The notes beneath the pieces are model-generated. The model did no database searches. It saw only the letters and a list, made by a program, of their open reading frames with translations, and was not told the DNA's origin. From positions 1 to 5,685 of the forward strand of contig JAUWMM010000147.1 of assembly GCA_030613145.1 (NCBI GenBank): a stretch of DNA of 5,685 bases. Reading direction: 5' to 3'. Shown one piece after another: positions 1 through 5,685 of the stretch. This stretch comes from Desulfobacterales bacterium (GTDB lineage: Bacteria > Desulfobacterota > Desulfobacteria > Desulfobacterales > C00003060). Numbering within the stretch: position 1 is the first letter of the stretch; each line of letters opens with the position of its first letter. The translations under genes and the position numbers were made by a program.

Positions 1-34
1 CTATGGCTATGAAGGTTAAAACCCAACGCAGACA

Positions 35-228
35 CTAGAAGCTATTTCAAAACTCTTTGACGACTCCATTTTGGCCATTATTGCTAAAAGTTCTTAGTGA
101 AGTAAAGCGTTAAAAATTGTAACTGTTGGAGGGTGTTAGCCCGAGTTTTACAATTTTAGCGAAGCGAGCTTAGAACTTTCAAAAATGGACAAACAGACCA
201 AGAAAAAGGGTTTTGAAACAGCTTCTAG
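35..228. repeat. Long imperfect palindrome, MITE-like element downstream of menB
   Basis: The outer arms 35-56 and 207-228 are inverted copies of each other, 22 bp with 2 mismatches; each begins or ends CTAGAAGCT/AGCTTCTAG. Pairing continues inwards with interruptions: TCCATTTT near 65-72 matches AAAAATGGA near 181-189, AAAGTTCTTAG near 87-97 matches CTTAGAACTTT near 169-179, and GCGTTAAAAATTGTAACT (107-124) matches AGTTTTACAATTTTAGCG (144-161). A small GGGTGTTAGCCC hairpin (131-142) lies near the centre. No ORF of useful length is inside. Size (about 194 bp), near-full symmetry and lack of coding capacity fit a miniature inverted-repeat transposable element. The palindromic CTAG at both tips could be a 4-bp target duplication of the YTAR kind used by IS5-type elements, but being palindromic it is equally part of the repeat. 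As RNA it could fold into a long hairpin and end or stabilise the men transcript. Confidence 0.7.
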
Positions 229-258
229 GCGGATTGAGTGTAGCGAACCAAGCTCCGT
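229..258. other. Short spacer between menB stop and the palindrome
   Basis: Thirty bases with no gene. The 14-mer TAGCGAACCAAGCT at 241-254 is a 12/14 match to TAGCGAAGCGAGCT at 157-170 inside the palindrome. No run of T follows a compact GC-rich hairpin here, so no conventional rho-independent terminator is visible right after menB. Confidence 0.4.
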
Positions 259-1080
259 TTAAGGATTGCGTGTGAATTTGGAAAAGTCAGGCTTTCTTTT
301 TTCTAAGAAGGCATTTCGACCCTCCTGGCCTTCCTCTGTCATATAAAACAGCATGGTCGCATTGCCTGCCAATTCCTGAAGCCCCGCCTGACCATCGCAA
401 TCCGCATTCAATGCGGCTTTAAGGCATCGTAGGGCTATTGGACTGTTCATCAATATCTCCTTACACCATTTTACGGTTTCCTCCTCTAACTTTTCATAGG
501 GAACCACATGATTGACCAGACCCATTTCCAGGGCCTGCCGGGCATTGTATTGTCTACACAAGAACCAGATCTCTCTGGCCTTTTTTTGACCCACTATTCT
601 GGCCATGTAGCTGGAACCATATCCGCCGTCAAAAGAACCCACCCTGGCCCCGGTCTGTCCGAAAACCGCATTATCCGCCGCAATTGTCAGATCACACAGC
701 ATCTGCAAAACATTGCCTCCGCCAACTGCATATCCGGCAACCATGGCAATCACAGGCTTCGGCATGGTTCTGATCTGTCTCTGCAAGTCCAAGGCATTCA
801 GCCGGTGAACACCCGTGTCATCCTTATACCCGGAATCACCCCGCACTCTCTGGTCACCGCCTGAGCAGAAAGCTTCTTTGCCCTTGCCTGTCAAGATAAT
901 CACGCCGATACTCGTATCCTCCCGGGCATCCCCTAAGGCAAGCTGGATTTCCTTAATTGTCAAGGGCCTAAAAGCATTCCTCACATCGGGACGGTTTATG
1001 GTTATCTTTGCGATCTCCTCTGCCTTTTCATATTCGATGTCTTGAAACTCCTGTACTTTGTTCCAGTTAATTACGCTCAT
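259..1080 (-). CDS. menB: 1,4-dihydroxy-2-naphthoyl-CoA synthase (MenB)
   Basis: Converts o-succinylbenzoyl-CoA to 1,4-dihydroxy-2-naphthoyl-CoA by an intramolecular Claisen (Dieckmann-type) ring closure in the cytoplasm. The 273-aa protein is full length and a textbook member of the crotonase fold. Visible motifs: SGGDQRVRG (73-81), the CoA/oxyanion loops around GYAVGGGN (116-123), [18 protein letters not shown] (141-158) and WFLCRQYNA (172-180). The C-terminal tail from about 215 closely follows E. coli MenB as I recall it. Gly144 in GQTG corresponds to the glycine of type I, bicarbonate-dependent MenB (E. coli G156), where mycobacterial enzymes carry Asp; Asp151 matches the conserved catalytic Asp of the SFDGG motif. 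The ATG lies 14 bases inside the end of menH, behind an AGGAGAG Shine-Dalgarno, so the two genes are probably translationally coupled. It is the last men gene in the window. Confidence 0.98.
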   Translation of the reverse strand: MSVINWNKVQEFQDIEYEKAEEIAKITINRPDVRNAFRPLTIKEIQLALGDAREDTSIGVIILTGKGKEAFCSGGDQRVRGDSGYKDDTGVHRLNALDLQRQIRTMPKPVIAMVAGYAVGGGNVLQMLCDLTIAADNAVFGQTGARVGSFDGGYGSSYMARIVGQKKAREIWFLCRQYNARQALEMGLVNHVVPYEKLEEETVKWCKEILMNSPIALRCLKAALNADCDGQAGLQELAGNATMLFYMTEEGQEGRNAFLEKRKPDFSKFTRNP

Positions 1081-1888
1081 GTAGATATCTCTCCTTCAAA
1101 AAATACGCCAGAGTCTTCCTGAATTCTTCAGGGGCCTCAAGGTGTGTATTATGTCCTGCTTCAGGTATCAGATGCACTTGAGAATCCTTGAGATAATCCT
1201 TTATTCGATAGACAATTTTCTTATACTTATCGTCCAAGTCGCCTGCAATCAACAAGACAGGCATATTAAGCTCATCAAGTTTATCCCATAAAGAGGGCTG
1301 CCTTCCAACACTTAGTTCACGGAGTACCTTTGCCATCCAAGCCGTATCGTTATTTTTTCTGACAGCCTTTATCATATTCAATCTTTCCGGATGCCTCTTT
1401 AACGTTCTAAAAAGATCTGCCTCATACCAGTTCTCTATGTACCGGGAGATGCCCACTTTCTCGATCTCTCTTGCCCTTTGGTGATCCAAGGCCAGCCTTT
1501 TATCTCTTTCTTTATCATCTTGGAGACCCGGGTTAACTCCTTCAAGCACAAGGGCTTTAAACCTTTCCGGATGTTTTGTTGCGGCATATAGCGCCACTCT
1601 TGCCCCCATTGAATACCCAACAAGAGCCCCGGATGCCAACTGTAATCGCTCCATGAGGCTCATAAGCCCCATGGCAACCAAATCAAATTCAAGGGGGTCG
1701 TCCAAGGTTCCGATCATCGATTTCCCATGCCCCGGAAGATCCGGCAAGATGCAATAATATTCATTCTCAAATTTTTTTGTAATTTCCAGCCAATCCAAGG
1801 ATATGCCCATAAATCCGTGAAGAAAAATCAGGGGCGGCTGAAACCGATTCCCTTTGGTGATGTAATGCCAATGCAATTGAGCAGTCAT
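1067..1888 (-). CDS. menH: 2-succinyl-6-hydroxy-2,4-cyclohexadiene-1-carboxylate synthase (MenH), alpha/beta hydrolase
   Basis: Eliminates pyruvate from SEPHCHC, the MenD product, to give SHCHC. The protein is 273 aa from the ATG at 1888 and is a single alpha/beta-hydrolase domain. Numbered from that ATG: the oxyanion HGF motif is at 24-26 with the family-typical FMGISLDW following, LPGHGKS lies near 51-57, the nucleophile elbow GYSMG places Ser93, GDLDDKY places the probable Asp219, and AGHNTHLE places His246. Ser-Asp-His order and the DW after HGFMG favour MenH over a generic esterase, and the menD/menB context supports this. An in-frame GTG at 1909 would add seven residues (MKGYDEQ) but falls inside the 9-bp repeat of the GxxExxY cassette and lacks a Shine-Dalgarno. 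I prefer ATG 1888, after which MTAQLHWHY resembles usual MenH starts; a weak GAAGGG lies about 13 bases upstream. The 3' end overlaps menB by 14 bases. Confidence 0.93.
   Translation of the reverse strand: MTAQLHWHYITKGNRFQPPLIFLHGFMGISLDWLEITKKFENEYYCILPDLPGHGKSMIGTLDDPLEFDLVAMGLMSLMERLQLASGALVGYSMGARVALYAATKHPERFKALVLEGVNPGLQDDKERDKRLALDHQRAREIEKVGISRYIENWYEADLFRTLKRHPERLNMIKAVRKNNDTAWMAKVLRELSVGRQPSLWDKLDELNMPVLLIAGDLDDKYKKIVYRIKDYLKDSQVHLIPEAGHNTHLEAPEEFRKTLAYFLKERYLHERN
1089..1096 (-). promoter_or_regulatory. menB ribosome binding site inside menH
   Basis: Reading the minus strand, AAGGAGAG ends 8 bases before the menB ATG (1078-1080). It lies within the 3' coding end of menH and fixes the menB start downstream of it. 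Confidence 0.7.
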
Positions 1889-1907
1889 CTGTTCATCGTA
1901 ACCCTTC

Positions 1908-1934
1908 ACCGCAGAGACCGCAAAGCTCGCAGAG
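1908..1934. repeat. Left 9-bp tandem repeat end of the GxxExxY cassette
   Basis: Three consecutive 9-mers, ACCGCAGAG, ACCGCAAAG and CTCGCAGAG. The first two are exact complements of two units at the right end. In the operon's direction this stretch follows the GxxExxY stop (1938-1940) by 3 bases and leads into menH; the GTG at 1909-1907 sits in the outermost unit. Confidence 0.85.
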
Positions 1935-1937
1935 AAA

Positions 1938-2327
1938 CTATTCCTTTAAACCAAGAACTAACCTGCGTATGCCACTTTTAAGCACTTTGACATTAAAATT
2001 GATCAAAAGCCCCACCTTGCAGCCAGACAACTTCAGATAAGACAGAAGCTGAGCCTCGTGGATCGGCTCCAACCTCTCTACCGCCTTGAGTTCGATTATT
2101 ACCTTTCCTCCCACCAAAAGATCGATTCGATAGCCACAGTCTACCTTTACACCTCGATATTTTACGGGCAGGGCCTTTTGTTGTTCCACTGTCAACCCTC
2201 GCTCAACCAATTCGAAGGCTAAACATGCTTCATAGGCTGATTCAAGCAGACCAGGACCGAGCTCCCTATGGACTGCTATCGCTGCCCCGATGACCGATTC
2301 TGTGATCCTATTTAACTGTTTTGTCAT
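1938..2327 (-). CDS. GxxExxY family protein (PD-(D/E)XK nuclease-like fold)
   Basis: The 129-aa protein has the motif that names its family: G26-LL-E29-SA-Y32 in GPGLLESAYEACL. Further on are the features of a PD-(D/E)XK nuclease core: Asp69 in YRIDLL and Glu79-Leu-Lys81 in VIIELKAVE, followed by a QLLSYLKL helix (93-100). As I recall, the family is PF13366/TIGR04256; its biological role and any nuclease activity are not established. There is no signal peptide or membrane segment. The ATG at 2327 is preceded by AGAGGAAAGAG, a good Shine-Dalgarno partly made from the innermost right-hand repeat unit. It shares the strand and direction of the men genes and lies between menD and menH, but no menaquinone step is missing that it would fill. 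I read it as a passenger of the surrounding repeat cassette. Confidence 0.93.
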   Translation of the reverse strand: MTKQLNRITESVIGAAIAVHRELGPGLLESAYEACLAFELVERGLTVEQQKALPVKYRGVKVDCGYRIDLLVGGKVIIELKAVERLEPIHEAQLLSYLKLSGCKVGLLINFNVKVLKSGIRRLVLGLKE

Positions 2328-2338
2328 CTCTTTCCTCT
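2328..2338 (-). promoter_or_regulatory. Ribosome binding site of the GxxExxY gene
   Basis: On the minus strand AGAGGAAAGAG directly precedes the ATG at 2327, putting AGAGG 6 bases from the start. Its first bases belong to the repeat unit ACCCCAGAG, so the cassette carries its own translation signal. Confidence 0.6.
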
Positions 2339-2364
2339 GGGGTCTTTGCGGTCTCTGCGGTGAA
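2335..2364. repeat. Right 9-bp tandem repeat end of the GxxExxY cassette
   Basis: Three consecutive 9-mers, CTCTGGGGT, CTTTGCGGT and CTCTGCGGT, then GAA. The outer 21 bases are the exact inverse of 1905-1925. The end lies 7 bases beyond the menD stop codon (2372-2374), so menD is left intact. Confidence 0.85.
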
Positions 2365-2371
2365 CGATGAC

Positions 2372-4138
2372 TCAGCTATTGAAAAATTGTGATTCTATTT
2401 TCTCTGAAATCTTTTTCCACATCATTTCAAGCTCAACACGATTTCTCTCCCGCTCTGTGCGAACCTCAATAATGGAGGAAATACCCGAATCGATTGCTCT
2501 CTGATATGCCCTTCTAAACGATGACAGTGAGTCCGGACTTTCATAGGGGAGTCCGAACAATTCTGCCGCTTTATTGAATCTTAGGCCATGGGGGGTAGCA
2601 AAAAAGGTTTCAAAATACTCAGTTAATTGGGCCACGGGTAAAAATGAGAAAATGCCGCCACCATCATTGTTCAACACAACGAGCGTAAACGGCTCCTCTA
2701 TCTTTTTTATCAATGCCAAAGAATTTATGTCATGCAAAACAGCCAAGTCCCCGACCAGCAGCGTTGTCGGGCGATTCAATCCTGAGGCAAATCCAATCGC
2801 AGATGCGATTGTCCCGTCAATGCCGTTTGCGCCACGATTACAACCAATGGCAAGATGTTTATCAGAGATAGCAGCAAAAGCATCCGCTTCGCGAACCGGT
2901 AAGCTATTGCTCAAGAATATGGCACTTTCATCAGCAACAGATTCAAAAATGATATGGGACAGAGCCCATTCGCTGATATCGTCCAATGCGGAAACAGAAT
3001 CTCTGATGACGATGCGGCTGATCTCCTCTGCCTGGCGAAAGATGCCTGTGAGTAGCGAGGTATTCTTTTGTATTCCCTCTGACAATAGTAAGGCAAATCG
3101 TCCAGGATTTGTCTCAATCCTTTGCGTTACCCGAAACATCGGGTCCTGGCGAAAAGGATGATTATCTACGACTATATATTCTGCACGACTTTCTTCGATG
3201 TACTGATTCAAGGACTTAGATACCGGCATGCCTCCAATGTGTAATATCAGATCCGGTGAAAACTCTTTGCGGAATTTCTCCTTTCGAAGATAAAGGTCGT
3301 AGTGGGCAATGACGTTATGGGCGCTTTCTGAAGCTGAATTGACAAAACGGATTCCGGAATTAATGTCCGCCAATAGGGGCCACCCCAAATCAGATGCCAA
3401 TCCTATGATGGCCCCCTTGTCTGTCCCCTCCGATAACTGACCCGCAATCAACAAGCCGTTCTTGGAGCAGCTAATCATTGTCCTTATCCGGTCAACATCT
3501 TCTACGGAAGTTGTTGATTGCGATGTGGCGTATGTGGTAAAGGGGCGGTTCATTTTTTTCCACGGATCCAGAACGGAAAGATACTTGTCCCAACACTGTT
3601 CTTCCTGGATGGATATCAAAGGCTCTCTAAATTGGCAGTTTATCTGCACCGGACCTGCCGGTCGATTGGCGGCACGATAAACAGCCTGGTCAACAGTGGT
3701 GAGCAAAAATGATGGGGAGATATCCGTATCAGGTGCAGGTAGGTCGAAATGCCATCGCAGGTAATCTCCGTAAATATTTACCTGATTGATCGTCTGCGGC
3801 GACCGCGTGTCCCTGAGTTCCACAGGCCGATCACTGCTTAATATCAAAAGCGGGACAGTGGATTGGCTGGCTTCGATCACCGCTGGGAAATAATTAGCCA
3901 CTGCAGTGCCGGACGTACATATCAAGGCAGTGGGTCGACCTGTTGCTTTAGCGCAACCCGTGGCATAGAATGCCGCGCCACGCTCGTCCGTGTGAACAAC
4001 AGTCCTTGCCCGAATATTTTCAGCAGCCGCAATGACTAGCGGAGTGGAACGGGAGCCGGGTGAAATACAGAAAGTCGTCACCCCACACCGAACCAGTTCT
4101 TCAATAATTAAGCTTGACCAAACGTGATTCAGGCCCAT
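2372..4138 (-). CDS. menD: 2-succinyl-5-enolpyruvyl-6-hydroxy-3-cyclohexene-1-carboxylate synthase (MenD)
   Basis: Thiamine-diphosphate enzyme that decarboxylates 2-oxoglutarate and adds the succinyl-semialdehyde unit to isochorismate, giving SEPHCHC. The 588-aa protein is complete and slightly longer than E. coli MenD (556 aa). In order: ISPGSRSTPL (25-34), whose Arg30 fits the substrate-binding arginine; HTDERGAAFYA (49-59), with the ThDP-activating Glu52; TSGTAVANYFPAVIEA (75-90); a central domain; NSLPVREAD (411-419); NRGANGIDG (434-442); and the ThDP/Mg motif GDLAVLHDIN (463-472) to NNDGGGIF (490-497). MGLNHVW at the ATG matches the usual MenD N-terminus, and an in-frame TAA sits four codons upstream, so the start is well fixed. 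No Shine-Dalgarno is visible before it; the 62-bp gap to menF carries a micro-repeat. The stop is 7 bases before the GxxExxY cassette. Confidence 0.98.
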   Translation of the reverse strand: MGLNHVWSSLIIEELVRCGVTTFCISPGSRSTPLVIAAAENIRARTVVHTDERGAAFYATGCAKATGRPTALICTSGTAVANYFPAVIEASQSTVPLLILSSDRPVELRDTRSPQTINQVNIYGDYLRWHFDLPAPDTDISPSFLLTTVDQAVYRAANRPAGPVQINCQFREPLISIQEEQCWDKYLSVLDPWKKMNRPFTTYATSQSTTSVEDVDRIRTMISCSKNGLLIAGQLSEGTDKGAIIGLASDLGWPLLADINSGIRFVNSASESAHNVIAHYDLYLRKEKFRKEFSPDLILHIGGMPVSKSLNQYIEESRAEYIVVDNHPFRQDPMFRVTQRIETNPGRFALLLSEGIQKNTSLLTGIFRQAEEISRIVIRDSVSALDDISEWALSHIIFESVADESAIFLSNSLPVREADAFAAISDKHLAIGCNRGANGIDGTIASAIGFASGLNRPTTLLVGDLAVLHDINSLALIKKIEEPFTLVVLNNDGGGIFSFLPVAQLTEYFETFFATPHGLRFNKAAELFGLPYESPDSLSSFRRAYQRAIDSGISSIIEVRTERERNRVELEMMWKKISEKIESQFFNS

Positions 4139-4160
4139 TTTTGAGTCTTAATAACAGAAA

Positions 4161-4183
4161 GGAGTATTGGAGTACTGGATATT
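4161..4183. repeat. 8-bp tandem micro-repeat in the menF-menD gap
   Basis: Successive degenerate units GGAGTATT (4161-4168), GGAGTACT (4169-4176) and GGATATT (4177-4183) fill the middle of the 62-bp gap between the menF stop and the menD start. Similar GGAGTATT-type strings are, from memory, scattered in intergenic DNA of environmental bacteria. On the transcribed strand they read as CTCC-rich RNA, so they cannot serve as a Shine-Dalgarno for menD. Confidence 0.5.
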
Positions 4184-4200
4184 GGGATGAACGGTCACTT

Positions 4201-5601
4201 TCACTCCTGGCTTCCGGAAAGAACCTTAAAGGCCGTAGACATCTTGTCTTCAATCTCTCTCCACTCCGATTCCGGGGTGGACCCTTTGACGATACCGGCA
4301 CCCGTGAAAAGAGAAACAACCCTGTCAGTTACCAGTGAGGAGCGGATACCCACCGCCATTTCAGTTAATTCGTGAGATATGATTCCAATAGGACCAGCAT
4401 ACCATCCCCTGCTGAAAGGCTCCAGTTTTTCAATAAGACTTATTGCAGCAGATACAGGGCAACCTCCTACAGCCGCTGTCGGGTGCAGGCTGGAGACTAT
4501 TTCTCCGATGGAAATGCCGTTTCCCAATACACCGGAGACCTTAGAGACCAAGTGCTGCACATTGGTCAGCGTCACAATCTCCGGTGGGCCGGGCAAGTCT
4601 ATTTCTTTTGTTAATCGGTGAAATTTTGCAATCAAATCATCTGTGACGAATTTCTGTTCCGATAACTCTTTTTGGTTTTGCAATAGCCATGCACGTCGAT
4701 GTTTGTCCTCATACGGATCAGCCCCCCGAGCAACACTACCGGACACTGCTTCGCTAATCAGCCGATTTCCCTTAATTTTTAATAGACGCTCCGGTGTGGC
4801 ACCCAAGAATGCCGTGCCCTGCCTAGGTTGAAACAGAAAAAAATAACAACGGTCATTGGCGCTTTTGAGCCCATGCACATAATCAACAGCTTCAACAGCT
4901 TCCTTAAATATAATGTCAGTTCGTCTGGCAAGAACCACTTTGTCTATTTTGCCATTATCTATTTTCTGAAGGGATGTTTCGATATTATTCTTCCAGCCTG
5001 CGTAATCCGGGTGATCAATCCTTGTGATGACTTCCGGAAACTGATTCCGTATCGGAGATAGATCCTTTGCTTTAGCCTTTTCAAAAGATTCTAATATTCT
5101 GGCAACGATGTCGTTATCGTCTTCGTCATCTTCAAACAGCACGCCAACAGAGACAAAGTATTCTGTGTTCTTTCGAAGCATCACGACTTGAGGGAGGAAG
5201 AACCAGAAGGGCGGAAAATCTTCCCATCTTCTGTCCTGTTTATCCTGGGGGAAAAAGCAGCTGCCTCCAAAAAATCTTAAAAGTTCTTTTTGCGGATGCT
5301 TGTCAAGGATACCTGATAATTTATCAAAAGCAGTCGAGATACGGGCGGGATCATTTTCGCTGACAGTCATAAGAGCGCCGAATCCGCCAATTTCCAAACT
5401 CCCGTTCCTATCATACCAGTAAAGGCGCGGATAAACGGAATGACTTTTAAGCCACTGCAGGATATCTACCGGAGGTACTTTACAGGTAACCATCAAAGGA
5501 AGTGGTCCGGCTTGCCGGATCGCACTTCTAATGGCCGGCAAAAAACGATGCACCTGGTTTTTTATATCTTCATGGTCAGTTATTTTAGACCCAACTTTCA
5601 C
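4201..5601 (-). CDS. menF: Isochorismate synthase (MenF)
   Basis: Mg-dependent conversion of chorismate to isochorismate, the entry step to menaquinone. From the GTG at 5601 the protein has 466 aa; a TTG at 5622 would give 473. I prefer the GTG because GAGG lies 6 bases before it, while the TTG has only a weak GGA. Numbered in the 473-aa form: N-terminal region 1-200 is variable, with an acidic patch FEDDEDDND (163-171); the chorismate-binding domain follows with IDKVVLAR (general base Lys228), GATPERL (general acid Glu278), SEAVSGSVARG (290-300), Glu322 in LSEQKF as Mg ligand, LHPTAAVGG (379-387), GWYAGPIG (406-413) and GSTPESEWREIEDK (second Mg ligand near Glu453). The Lys-Glu-Glu spacings of 50 and 44 equal those of E. 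coli K190/E240/E284. The menD neighbour argues for MenF over a siderophore EntC/DhbC. Confidence 0.95.
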   Translation of the reverse strand: MKVGSKITDHEDIKNQVHRFLPAIRSAIRQAGPLPLMVTCKVPPVDILQWLKSHSVYPRLYWYDRNGSLEIGGFGALMTVSENDPARISTAFDKLSGILDKHPQKELLRFFGGSCFFPQDKQDRRWEDFPPFWFFLPQVVMLRKNTEYFVSVGVLFEDDEDDNDIVARILESFEKAKAKDLSPIRNQFPEVITRIDHPDYAGWKNNIETSLQKIDNGKIDKVVLARRTDIIFKEAVEAVDYVHGLKSANDRCYFFLFQPRQGTAFLGATPERLLKIKGNRLISEAVSGSVARGADPYEDKHRRAWLLQNQKELSEQKFVTDDLIAKFHRLTKEIDLPGPPEIVTLTNVQHLVSKVSGVLGNGISIGEIVSSLHPTAAVGGCPVSAAISLIEKLEPFSRGWYAGPIGIISHELTEMAVGIRSSLVTDRVVSLFTGAGIVKGSTPESEWREIEDKMSTAFKVLSGSQE

Positions 5602-5683
5602 CTTTTTCCTCAATTCCAACAAAATCCGGTATCACAACGTAGGATCCAAGCCATCCCAGCACTTCAAGCAGAGATCCTCTACG
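5585..5683 (-). CDS. Possible C-terminal end of an upstream gene overlapping menF
   Basis: One minus-strand frame is open from the window edge for 32 codons and ends at TAA (5587-5585), overlapping the menF GTG start by 17 bases. Its end reads LLEVLGWLGSYVVIPDFVGI and then a charged tail, which looks more protein-like than the alternative minus frame ending at a TGA near 5632. Tight overlap would suit an operon continuing upstream and would put menF under translational coupling. I do not recognise the family, and 32 residues are too few to exclude chance. Confidence 0.3.
   Translation of the reverse strand, partial: RRGSLLEVLGWLGSYVVIPDFVGIEEKGESWV
5608..5611 (-). promoter_or_regulatory. Shine-Dalgarno favouring the GTG start of menF
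   Basis: On the minus strand GAGG is followed by AAAAAG and then GTG (5601-5599), a 6-base spacing. This is the basis for choosing the GTG over the TTG at 5622. Confidence 0.55.
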
Positions 5684-5685
5684 GG

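Larger units (their letters stand above)
1905..2364. mobile_element. GxxExxY cassette: 460-bp unit with inverted 9-bp-repeat ends
   Basis: The 21 bases at 1905-1925 are an exact inverted copy of 2344-2364 (TTCACCGCAGAG... against ...CTCTGCGGTGAA). Each end consists of three tandem 9-bp units. On the plus strand the left end reads ACCGCAGAG, ACCGCAAAG, CTCGCAGAG (1908-1934) and the right end reads CTCTGGGGT, CTTTGCGGT, CTCTGCGGT (2335-2361). Between them lies only the 129-aa GxxExxY gene. A further 7-bp inverted match lies outside (TCATCGT 1894-1900 against ACGATGA 2364-2370), offset by 6 extra bases on the menH side. No direct target duplication is obvious. From memory, GxxExxY genes in environmental bacteria are often bordered by such ACCGCAGAG-type repeats, so I infer a discrete mobile or formerly mobile unit; no transposase is present. 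Confidence 0.65.

Noticed and set aside
3..38. Plus-strand frame MAMKVKTQRRH ending at TAG 36-38, possible tail of a convergent gene
   Set aside because: Only 11 codons are visible, the stop falls inside the palindrome arm, and there is no way to tell it from chance at the window edge.
508..1045. Plus-strand open frames opposite menB
   Set aside because: They lie wholly antisense to a confidently identified menB and encode low-complexity Ser/Pro/His-rich peptides with no recognisable motif.
1938..2327. The small gene as a missing menaquinone enzyme (MenC, MenE or thioesterase)
   Set aside because: At 129 aa with GxxExxY and D...ExK motifs it matches none of these families; its repeat-bounded position marks it as an insertion.
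1905..2364. The inverted ends as a CRISPR array or an intrinsic terminator pair
   Set aside because: The 9-bp units are directly adjacent with no spacers, and the two arms are 418 bp apart with no T-run, so neither reading fits.
2574..3161. 195-codon plus-strand open frame opposite menD
   Set aside because: It is antisense to the conserved ThDP-binding half of menD; the translation has no family resemblance and no convincing ribosome site.
4114..5061. Several short plus-strand frames opposite menF
   Set aside because: All are antisense to conserved chorismate-binding domain sequence and look like by-products of menF codon usage.

Overview
The window carries a menaquinone (vitamin K2) biosynthesis operon of the classical chorismate/o-succinylbenzoate type. 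All confident genes are on the minus strand, so transcription runs from high to low coordinates: menF (isochorismate synthase), menD (SEPHCHC synthase), a small GxxExxY-family gene, menH (SHCHC synthase), menB (DHNA-CoA synthase). No rRNA, tRNA, CRISPR array or phage gene was seen. Base composition is moderate and the intergenic repeats resemble those of environmental Gram-negative anaerobes. A Desulfobacterota-like (sulfate-reducer type) host is my best guess, but this is inference only; no marker gene in the window settles it.

Layout by coordinate. 1-258: no convincing gene; most of it is one long imperfect palindrome (35-228) that looks like a MITE or other non-autonomous insertion, 30 bp beyond the menB stop. 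259-1080: menB, whose first 14 bases overlap the end of menH. 1067-1888: menH. 1905-2364: a 460-bp cassette with perfect 21-bp inverted ends made of tandem 9-bp units, enclosing the 129-aa GxxExxY gene (1938-2327). It sits exactly in the menD/menH junction and breaks neither gene. 2372-4138: menD. 4139-4200: a 62-bp gap holding a different micro-repeat built on GGAGTATT. 4201-5601 (or 5622): menF. 5585-5683: the possible tail of an upstream gene overlapping the menF start.

The genes act in sequence. MenF turns chorismate into isochorismate, MenD adds the succinyl semialdehyde-ThDP unit from 2-oxoglutarate, MenH eliminates pyruvate to give SHCHC, and MenB closes the naphthoate ring of o-succinylbenzoyl-CoA. 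The steps between MenH and MenB (menC, menE) and after MenB (thioesterase, menA, menG/ubiE) are not in the window and must lie outside it.

The pathway enzymes have the expected catalytic residues and are ordinary. The unusual part is the three repeat structures in the junctions, above all the GxxExxY cassette inside an essential-type biosynthetic operon. Its right-hand repeat forms the leader of menH and includes a possible in-frame GTG start.
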